Shown here piece by piece: positions 54,117 through 64,000 of a DNA stretch of 64,000 nt (position 1 is its first letter; each line of letters begins with the position of its first letter). Source of the stretch: Lutjanus erythropterus. Taxonomy: Eukaryota > Chordata > Actinopteri > Lutjaniformes > Lutjanidae. The translations under genes and the position numbers were made by a program. Below the pieces are notes generated by a model that worked only from the letters and a program-made list of their open reading frames with translations, ran no database searches and was not told the origin of the DNA. The stretch covers positions 1,826,345 through 1,890,344 of the forward strand of contig CM034613.1 in NCBI GenBank assembly GCA_020091685.1, written 5' to 3'.

Positions 54117-54686
54117 CCTGACTGGTGACTTTCTCACTTCCTCTCCTATCTGAGTGACATCATCAACATTCAGTCAGGACGACAGAGAAACACTGAGAGA
54201 AACACTAACTTTAATCAAAACACTCTCCTGTCTGTTAGCACATTTTAAAAATCCATAAAATGTTTTAACCAGTAGAAATTATATTTCAAGATATCTACAA
54301 TTTTGACCATACCAGTCAGAACTACATTTAAGAAATATGAAAATCTGAAAAAGTATAAGTGGCTGTTTTAACACTTAATAGTCAGACTGGCTGTTTATAT
54401 TGCAGATATGTGTAAGTCAATTCTTCATAGTCAAACAGGAACATTTCACATGTCCACAGTGACATTCTTCCTGGGAAAAACTTTTGTACATTCATGAGAA
54501 TGAGCTTTTAATTTCAGATATACTCATTTTTGTCTGATATCTGCATTTTTGATTCTGGATTCCTGGGAAAACTCCCATTTCAAATATCTACAGTCCAGTT
54601 GTTACTGGTCGTAATTTTAATTAGAGATCCAAAGTGAAAAATCCTTCCAGATATGCTTAACAGAATTTTAAAGACCAGCATGCATT

Positions 54687-55706
54687 CTGTAAATCTCTAT
54701 CTCTATTAAAACACCACAAAGACAATCTTGGTCATGGTGTCCATCTTCATTTCAGATTTTGCACCACAACAGCTACAAAGGTGAAAATCACAATAAAGAG
54801 ACAAAACAGCTACAATGGGATGCAAAATCACCACAGAGAGACAACTACAAAGGACACAAAACTATCACAAAAGGACAGTGTCTCTTTCAGTCTGGGGTAA
54901 AGCAGGACAGGAGGACCTTTTACATGTCTGTGCCAGCTGCTGTTGTCTCGTTATCTGTCTATTATCTTTTACTGTTACTACTAATCTGAAAAATACTGCT
55001 GTGCTATCAAACACTGGATGATAACAGTTGAGTTCATGAATATGAAATGAGGATCAGAAATAATCAGTGATGTTACTGTACACATACCAGCCATAGAAAC
55101 ATCAACTAAAGAGAGAAGAACTGCACACCATTCAGTCAAATATCAAAGAAACCACAAGGGGCGCAACAGGCTCTCTGAGAAGAACATGACCAGAGGTCTG
55201 TGTCAAGCTGTCAAAGTCATTTTTATCAGGACTACAGTGAAAAACACTGTGGTCAAACTTTTATCATTTAATCAAATCTGTCTGCTATCTGTCATTACAT
55301 TTTACATTTCACACATTAATATTTCTGACAGTAAAAACTAGATAAATAACACTACAGAGCCAGGAAGATATGAACTTTTGATTTTGTGGGATGAACTGTC
55401 CCTTTAAGAGACACACTAAATAATAGTTTTTTTATTCCAGTCACAGGAATCTCCAAAGCAGTGGATTTTATTATTTGTTTACTGTGGTTTAACACTTATG
55501 GAAGTGTATTTTGATTTCATAGTAGTTAATATTTGACAGAGTAGGTGCTCATATACAACGTGTATACTAATGAAGAAAGCAAAGCTTAGTTTACTGCTTT
55601 TGATGTACTTTGGAACAGGTCTGTTTTTGAAAAGTTAATATTAACCCTTTCCAGTGGTTTATGTTACTCTCACTTCTTGACTGAATTCTCCGTGTCTTGT
55701 GTGGAC
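54687..55706. repeat. Block A copy inside unit 3
   Basis: Runs from CTGTAAATCTCTATCTCTAT to CCGTGTCTTGTGTGGAC, then joins GTTAAAGCAGCTGC. It matches 45096-47086 without the hAT-like element and keeps the roughly 50-base CACTAAATAATAG segment missing there. Confidence 0.88.
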
Positions 55707-57704
55707 GTTAAAGCAGCTGCATATACTTTCAAGAGACCTTCAACTGAATTTTGATGAGAAGAAATAAAGTTATGGATATCTATCATTTTGACTTGGAGAA
55801 ATACTATTGTTCATATCTTTACATTTGCTGATTTATACTATTTTAATTGTTTCTAGTCAGAATTTTAACTGCAGATGTCTGAAACTCCATCTTTATAAGT
55901 CATAATGTTGATTGAATATCTGATATGACGTTTTAGCTCGTCACATGTCACAACTCAAGTAGTTCCTCTAAACTCACATCATTTTTAAGAGATCTGAAAA
56001 CTCTGTAAAGTTTTCTGTTGATGTTTTATTTATGAAACTCCTGATTCACCTCACAGAGTAACCTGCTGCTTTACAAGCTGTTTTTCAAGAGCATTCTGAA
56101 CTCTGCCAGAAATCAACTCTGATGAGAAAATATTCATGTGTTGTTTTCATTCATTAATGTGGTTCCTTATTTCTCTCTGCAGAATAATTGCCATATTTGG
56201 GAACAGTGAAACTGAAAAAATAATCATTCTAAATGACCATTATAAATCCAGTTTTAATGGTCTCTGTATTTTCCAGATATTGTGCAGCAGACAGAGACCT
56301 CTGTGTCCATTTCATTATGGAGCTTTCTTTGTGCTCAGGACATTGTCCTGTGGACAAACACAACTGTTCAACAAACAACACTGTCTCAAATACAGTTTTT
56401 GCTGTAGAATTGATTGACTGATTTCATTCTTCTCAGGGATGAGAAGTTCAGGTGTACGTAAACCCAGTAATTTGTGTAGCTACCATGTGTGTGAATCGCC
56501 ACAGCAGGAATGGACAAAGAATTGTGTTAATTTGTGAGGACAGATTTGGGAAAATGGAATATAATGAGCAAATAAACACACACTATTGACATGTTTATTC
56601 ATTTTACTTTGCAAATTATATTTTATTTTTGTAAATTTAGATTCCTGAAACTATTTTTGAGCTCCCCATAACGTCTCAGATGATGCCTTTAGAGCTTGTG
56701 CCCTTTTCAGATGAACCGAGTTCCCCTTCGCTTCTGTAATTCGAACTATGGTCTCCATTGTTTCTGTGCCTCCACACGGTCTGGAAAAAATGATTTGCTG
56801 ATCCCAAAACATCACTTATACTTAGCCGTGATAGTTAGAAACACGATCAAAGTTCGTGAAGTTTCTGAGCGGTGTTATCGACCAGGCAACCGATGGGCAC
56901 GAACAATAGCAGAGACTAGAGAATGTGTCTAGTCCGACAATTTCAAGGAGCCAGATGTGAAGCAAGGTGATCACCTTTACACTTGCTGCATTTCCAGGTA
57001 TCAGCCAATCTTAGGCTCGGACATCGTCGACAGTCTTCGAGGAGCATTTAGCAATCCCTGACATACCTCTCCATGTCTTGTGTGGACCCGTCAAACACAC
57101 TTCACGATCAGAGTCGCAAAGTTTTGTCCGGTGTCACCGACGGGCAGCCGGTGGGCACAATCAACACCGACGAGACTAAGAAACATGTCTGGGATGCCCT
57201 TTCTGGGAACGAGGTGTGTGAGAATGTGATCATGTCTCCTCTAGCAGCATTTCCGGGCCTTGGGCCATCATGCAGAACATCATTGAGCGTCTTCGAGGAG
57301 CATTGAGCAATCCCTGACTTTACGCTCTGAATTCTCCGTGTCTTGTGTGGACACAATAAAACACAGTCATGGTGATCTTTTTCAAGTCAGATGAAACTCA
57401 TTATTTGGCCTTTATGTCGCCTCACATGCCGTATTATCATGTCATCAACTCAAAATGACAGCATTTACAACTCATTTATAAAGATTTGAGCCGATTTTAC
57501 ACACCTGTAACCATTACCCAGCATGCCACCACACCACGTGTGAGACTCCACCCTCTTCTCTTCCACATCGCTGGGAACTATTTTCAGCCTCAGTCCTCAC
57601 ATCAATGTTCAACTCTGCTGTTGCTCAAATGTTCATACAGCCTTTACTCTTTCATCATCAGCCGTCTGCTTTTTGTGTCACCTGATCGAACCTGACTGGT
57701 GACT

Positions 57705-59047
57705 TTTTTTTTTCAATAAAACTTTATTTGCCATTTGCAAGATTTACAAAATGACATTCTTTCACAAAGGTGAGTATTATATATTGCAAAGTCAATGCAA
57801 TTTCAGATATTTGACAAAGAAAAACAAAGAAATAAGCCATAATAACATAACAATATAACTTGCCAGGAGATATAAGTTTACAGAAAAGTGCCAAAATGTT
57901 CACAGATATGCAAAGTTTTGATTGCCTTTTGATTAAGAGAAAACTTTAAAGAATCAACGTATAGCTTGACCTCACTGTGAAAAGCAATGAAACAGGGCTT
58001 TCTATGAGAGAACTTACATTTGTGAATGTGGAATTTAGCCAAAAGAATGATAAGATTGATAATAAATGTTTCATTTGGCTTAGCCTTGGTTCTGTTAAAG
58101 TTATAGATACCAAGCAGCACATCCTTCCAGAACAGCTCACAGTTTTTATCAATAGTGTTCGCCACAAAGTTACAAATGTCGATCCAAAAGCTTTGGACAA
58201 TGGGGCAGAGCCAAAATAAGTGAGTCACTGTTTCGACCTCCATAGAACAGAAAGAGCATTTCACATCAATGACTTTTTGAACCTTTTATGAATATGATCA
58301 TTAGAGGATAAAACCTATGGATAAGTTTAAATGAGATTTCTCTAATTTTGTTGGTCAATAGGTATCGGTTAGTAAGAGCCAGACTTTTTCCAGTCAATGT
58401 CTTCCACATATCTGTTCCAGTATGAGACCACATACGAACTGTAGTGACATCCCTTTTAAACAAGGACCTGATAAGGTTGTTATTGCCATGGTTGCAGGAC
58501 AAGCAAATTTTACCAACTGTAGTGTCAGATAAAGATAACAGGGATAATTGTTGGTTTCTACCCTTGGTTGGGATCTAAATAACATGCAAGTACCAGATGA
58601 GATCGCTCAAAGACTTTTGCATAGTCTCCAGGTGGCACGGGGATATTGTATTCTTCTAGAAACTCATTATAGGAGTAGAGGCGACCATCCCTGTTAAATA
58701 ATTGAGCAACAAGTATAATGTTATTATTAACCAGTATTCAATAAAGGGATTTATGTTTGAACAATATGTCCTTGTTGTTCCATATATAGTATTTATGAGG
58801 TGAGAGTTATGTTTGAAGATAAGAGACCATGAAAGGAAGGCCTGCGGTGAAAAGATGACATTTTTATCGGGATTTTATCAATATCGTAGTTACAGGCCAA
58901 GAAAAGTTCAGCCCACCCAGTTTAGACAGAATATGAAGGGTATGATGTTCCATATAGAAGTAGGGTTAATAAAAAGTGTTTTAACCAATTTATCTTCAGG
59001 GTGTTATTTAAAGTACCGAAATCTAGAAAATTTAGGCCACCATTGTA
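57705..59047 (-). mobile_element. L1-like LINE, copy in unit 4
   Basis: Same element, orientation and flanking CCTGACTGGTGACT (57691-57704 and 59048-59061) as in unit 3, so it spread by array duplication and not by a new insertion. The longest frame (57878-58264, minus) has CSFCSMEVETVTHLFWLCPI, the Cys-Cys-His-Cys knuckle typical of L1-type C-termini. Confidence 0.88.
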
Positions 59048-59615
59048 CCTGACTGGTGACTTTCTCACTTCCTCTCCTATCTGAGTGACATCATCAACAT
59101 TCAGTCAGGACGACAGAGAAACACTGAGAGAAACACTAACTTTTAATCAAAACACTCTCTGTCTGTAAGCACATTTTACAAATCCATAAAATGTTTTTAC
59201 CAGTAGAAATTATATTTCAAGATATCTACAATTTTGACCATACCAGTCAGAACTACATTTAAGAAATATGAAAATCTGAAAAAGTATAAGTGGCTGTTTT
59301 AACACTTAATAGTCAGACTGGCTGTTTATATTGCAGATATGTGTAATTCAATTCTTCATAGTCAAACAGGAACATTTCACATGTCCACAGTGACATTCTT
59401 CCTGGGAAAACTTTTGTACATTCATGAGAATGAGCTTTTAATTTCAGATATACTCATTTTTGTCTGATATCTGCATTTTTGATTCTGGATTCCTGGGAAA
59501 ACTCCCATTTCAAATATCTACAGTCCAGTTGTTACTGGTCGTAATTTTAATTAGAGATCCAAAGTGAAAAATCCTTCCAGATATGCTAACAGAATTTTAA
59601 AGACCAGCATGCATT

Positions 59616-60646
59616 CTGTAAATCTCTATCTCTATTAAAACACCACAAAGACAATCTTGGTCATGGTGTCCATCTTCATTTTCAGATTTTGCACCACAAC
59701 AGCTACAAAGGGACAGAAAATCACAATAAAGAGACAAAACAGCTACAATGGGATGCAAAATCACCACAGAGAGACAACTACAAAAGGACACAAACTATCA
59801 CAAAAGGACACAGTGTCTCTTTCAGTCTGGGGTAAAGCAGGACAGGAGGACCTTTTACATGTCTGTGCCAGCGGCTGTTGTCTCGTTATCTGTCTATTAT
59901 CTTTTACTGTTACTACTAATACGAAAAATACTGCTGTGCTATCAAACACTGGATGATAACAGTTGAGTTCATGAATATGAAATGAGGATCAGAAATAATC
60001 AGTGATGTTACTGTACACTACCAGCCATAGAAACATCAACTAAAGAGATGAAGAACTGCACACCATTCAGTCAAATATCAAAGAAACCACAGGGGGCCAG
60101 GCTCTCTGATAAGAACATGACCAGAGGTCTGTGTCAAGCTGTGTCAAAGTCATTTTTATCAGGACTACAGTGAAAAACACTGTGGTCAAACTTTTTATCA
60201 TTTAATCAAATCTGTCTGCTATCTGTCATTACATTTTACATTTCACACATTAATATTTCTGACAGTAAAACTAGATAAATAACACTACAGACCAGGGAAG
60301 ATATGAACTTTTGATTTTTGTGGGATGAACTGTCCCTTTAAGAGGCACACACTAAATAATAGGTTTTTTTATTCCAGTCACAGGAATCTCCAAAGCAGTG
60401 GATTTTATTATTTGTTTACTGTGAGTTTAACACTTATGGAAGTGTATTTTGATTTCATAGTAGTTAATATTTGACAGAGTAGGTGCTCATATACAACGGT
60501 GTATACTAATGAAGAAAGCAAAGCTTAGTTTACTGCTTTTGATGTACTTTGGAACAGGTCTGTTTTGAAAAGTTAATATTAACCCCTTTCCAGTGGTTTA
60601 TGTTACTCTCACTTCCTTGACTGAATTCTCCGTGTCTTGTGTGGAC
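59616..60646. repeat. Block A copy inside unit 4
   Basis: Matches 54687-55706 with the same two junctions, showing that the long unit was amplified as a whole. Confidence 0.88.
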
Positions 60647-62253
60647 GTTAAAGCAGCTGCATATACTTTCAAGACACCTTCAACTGAATTTTGATGAGAA
60701 GAAATAAAGTTATGGATATCTATCATTTTGACTTGGAGAAATACTATTGTTCATATCTTTACATTTGCTGATTTATACTATTTTAATTGTTTCTAGTCAA
60801 ATTTTAACTGCAGATGTCTGAAACTCCATCTTTATAAGTCATAATGTTGATTGAATATCTGACATGACGTTTTTGCACGTCACATGTCACAACTCAAGTA
60901 GTTCCTCTAAACTCACATCATTTTTAAGAGATCTGAAAACTCTGTAAGTTTTCTGTTGATGTTTTATTTATGAAACTCCTGATTCACCTCACAGAGTAAC
61001 CTGCTGCTTTACAGCTGTTTTCAAGAGCATTCTGAACTCTGCCAGAAATCAACTCTGATGAGAAAATATTCATGTGTTGTTTTCATTCATTAATGTGGTT
61101 CCTTATTTCTCTCTGCAGAATAATTGCCATATTTGGAACAGTGAAACTGAAAAAATAATCATTCTAAATGACCATTATAAATCCAGTTTTAATGGTCTCT
61201 GTATTTCCAGATATTTGTGCAGCAGCGAGACCTCTGTGTCCATTTCATTATGGAGCTTTCTTTGTGCTCAGGACATTGTCCTGTGGACAAACACAACTGT
61301 TCAACAAAAACACTGTCTCAAATACAGTTTTGCTGTAGAATTGATTGACTGATTTCATTCTTCTCAGGGATGAGAAGTTCAGGTGGCTCGCTAAGTAATT
61401 TTGTGTACACGCATGTGTGGAATCACAGCAGGAATGGACAAAGAATTGTGTTAATTTGTGAGGACAGATTTGGGAAAAATGGAATATAATGAGCAAATAA
61501 ACACACACTATTGACATGTTTATTCATTTTACTTTGGCAAATTATATTTTATTTTTTGTAAATTTAGATTCCTGAAACTATTTTTAGGCTCCCCATACGT
61601 CTCAGATGATGCCTTTAGAGAAGCTTGTGCCCTTTTCAGATGAACCGAGTTCCCCTTCCTTCCCGTAATTGAACTATGGTCTCCATTGTTTCTGTGCCTC
61701 CCACACGGTCTGGAAAAAATGATTTGCTGATCCCAAAACATCACTTATACTTAGCCGTGATAGTTAAAAACTTCACGATCAAAGTTCGTGAAGTTTCTGG
61801 CGGTGTTATCGACCAGGCAACCGATGGGCACGAACAATAGCAACGAGACTAGAGAATGTCTAGTCCGACAATTTCAAGAGCCAGATGTGAAGCAAGGTGA
61901 TCACCTTTACACTTGCTGCATTTCCAGGTATCAGCCAATCTTAGGCTCGGACATCGTCGACAGTCTTCGAGGAGCATTTAGCAATCTGACTGCATACCTC
62001 TCCATGTCTTGTGTGGACCCGTCAAACACACTTCACGATCAGAGTGCGCAAAGTTTTGTCCGGGTGTCACCGACAGGCAGCCGTGGGCACAATCAACACC
62101 GACGAGACTAAGAAACATGTCTGGGCTGCCCTTCTGGGAAGGAGGTGTGAGAATGTGATCATGTCTCCTCTAGCAGCATTTCGGCCTTGGGCCAATCATG
62201 CTAGAACATCATTGAGCGTCTTCGGGAGCATTAGCAATCCCTGACTTTCGCTC

Positions 62254-64000
62254 TGAATTCTCCGTGTCTTGTGTGGACACAATGAAACACAGTCATGGTG
62301 ATCTTTTTCAAGTCAGATGAAACTCATTATTTGGCCTTTATGTCGCCTCACATGCCGTATTATCATGTCATCAACTCAAAATGACAGCATTTACAACTCA
62401 TTTATAAAGATTTGAGCGATTTACACACTTCTGTAACCATTACCCAGCATGCCACCACACCACCACGTGTGAGACTCCACCCTCTTCTCTTCCACATCGC
62501 TGGGAACTATTTTCAGCCTCAGTCCTCATCAATGTTCAACTCTGCTGTTGCTCAAATGTTCGTACAGCTTTACTCTTTCATCATCAGCCGTCTGCTGCTT
62601 TTTGTCACCTGATGAACCTGACTGGTGACTTTTTTTTTCAATAAAACTTTATTTGCCATTTGCAAGATTTACAAAATGACATTCTTTCACAAAGTGAGTA
62701 TTATATATTGCAAAGTCAATGCAATTTCAGATATTTGACAAAGAAAAACAAAGAATAAGCCATAATAACATAACAATATAACTTGCCAGGAGATATAAGT
62801 TTACAGAAAAGTGCCAGAATGTTCACAGATATGCAAAGTTTTGATTGCCTTTTTAATTGAAAACTTTAAAGAATCAACGTATAGCTTGACCTCACTGTGA
62901 AAAAGCAATGAAACAGGGCTTTCTGAGAGAACTTACATTTGTGAATGGAATTTAGCCAAAAGAATGATAAGATTGATAATAAATGTTTCATTTGGCTTAG
63001 CCTTGGTTCTGTTAAGTTATAGATACCAGCACATCCTTCAGAACAGCTCACAGTTTTTATCAATAGTGTTCATACAAAGTTACAAATGTCGATCCAAAAG
63101 CTTTGGACAATGGGCAGAGCAAAATAAGTGAGTCACTGTTTCGACCCTCCATAGAACAGAAAGAGCATTTCACATCATGACTGAACCTATGGATAAGTTT
63201 AAATGAGATTTCTCTAATTTTGTTGGTCAATAGGTATCGGTTAGGTAAGAGCCAGACTTTCCAGTCAGTGTCTTCCACATATCTGTTCCAGTATGAGACC
63301 ACATACGGAACTGTAGTTACATCCTTTAAACAAGGACCTGATAATTGTTATTGCCATGGTTGCAGGACAAGCCAATTTTACCAACTGTAGTGTCAGATAA
63401 AGATAACAGGGATAATTGTTGGTTTCTACCCTTGGTTGGGATCTAAATAACATGCAAATACCAGATGAGATCGCTCAAAAGACTTTTGCATAGTCTCCAG
63501 GTGTACGGGGATATTGTATTCTTCTAGAAACTCATTATAGAGTAGGCGACCATCCCTGTTAAATAATTGAGCAACAAGTATAATGTTATTATTAAACCAG
63601 TATTCAATAAAAGGGATTTATGTTTGAACAATATGTCCTTGTTGTTCCATATATAGTATTATGAGGTGAGAAGTTATGTTTGAAGATAAGAGACCATGAA
63701 AGGAAGGCCTGGCGGTGAAAAGATGACATTTTTATCGGGTTTATCAATACTCGTAGTTACAGGCCAAGAAAAAGTTCAGCCCACCCAGTTTAGACAGAAT
63801 AATGAAAGGGTATGATGTTCCATATAAAGTAGGGTTAATAAAAAAGTGTTTTAACCAATTTATCTTCAGGGTGTTATTTAAAGTACGAAATCTAGAAAAT
63901 TTAGGCCACCATTGTACCTGACTGGTGACTCTCACTTCCTCTCCTATCTGAGTGACATCATCAACATTCAGTCAGGACGACAGAGAAACACTGAAGAAAC
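62254..64000. repeat. Array unit 5, cut by the window edge
   Basis: Contains the unit start and a LINE copy with its flanks, so it is of the long type at least in its first part. The array continues beyond the window. Confidence 0.9.
62631..63916 (-). mobile_element. L1-like LINE, copy in unit 5
   Basis: Flanked by CCTGACTGGTGACT (62617-62630 and 63917-63930). About 1.29 kb, some 50 bases shorter than the other two copies because of many small deletions, the largest near 63180. Confidence 0.85.

Larger units (their letters stand above)
52401..57327. repeat. Array unit 3 (long type, about 4.93 kb)
   Basis: As the short unit, but with the LINE at 52785-54116 and with block A (54687-55706) put in place of about 108 bases between GCATGCATT and GTTAAAGCAG. 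A further insert with CAGAGTAACCTGCTGC (about 56050-56110) is shared with unit 4 but absent from units 1 and 2. Confidence 0.93.
57328..62253. repeat. Array unit 4 (long type, about 4.93 kb)
   Basis: Collinear with unit 3, including LINE (57705-59047) and block A (59616-60646). Total length differs from unit 3 by only about one base, although many small indels are scattered through it. Confidence 0.93.

Noticed and set aside
1-64000. Retrovirus-like or LTR elements
   Set aside because: No long terminal repeats, primer-binding site or gag-, pol- or env-like frames were seen; the only reverse-transcriptase-related text is the L1-like LINE in the array.

Overview
The window reads as nuclear DNA of a ray-finned fish, most likely a percomorph teleost. 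It is AT-rich and intron-rich, and it is crowded with fish-type DNA transposon fragments, a tRNA-derived SINE, a LINE and minisatellites. No prokaryotic, organellar or retrovirus-like content was seen.

Two host genes lie on the minus strand. From about 1 to 9.46 kb is the 5' part of a Rab1-type GTPase gene: exon 1 at 9129-9142 under a CpG-rich promoter, exon 2 at 400-469 and exon 3 at 160-254, with the rest off the left edge. Exons 2 and 3 carry several small indels, so this copy is either damaged or badly sequenced. From 36731 down to 12596 is a complete 15-exon receptor tyrosine kinase gene. All 15 exons have canonical splice sites, every phase matches, and together they make an uninterrupted 898-codon frame.

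The receptor is the main find. It has a signal peptide, an Eph-type ligand-binding domain, an Eph-type cysteine-rich/EGF-like segment, a single FN3 domain and a transmembrane helix. Behind these sits a TAM-type (TYRO3/AXL/MERTK) kinase with a TAM-style tail containing a YINQ site. It has no SAM domain, no Eph kinase and no TAM Ig domains. Exon sizes and phases follow Eph genes up to FN3, and the kinase sequence is TAM-like after the membrane, which suggests exon shuffling through a phase-1 intron.

The receptor introns and the 9.5-12.6 kb and 37-44.7 kb intergenic stretches hold mostly transposon remnants and minisatellites. Several elements have clear terminal inverted repeats and 8-bp target-site duplications.

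From about 45.1 kb to the right edge lies a macrosatellite-like array. It has two short units of about 2.67 kb, two long units of about 4.93 kb and a cut fifth unit. The long units carry a 5'-truncated LINE with a 14-bp target-site duplication, plus a block copied from the sequence just left of the array. The first two units keep the empty LINE site, and the long units keep the empty site of a hAT-like element found left of the array, so the order of events can be read. Copies differ mainly by tiny indels, which points to real decay or to unpolished long-read consensus.
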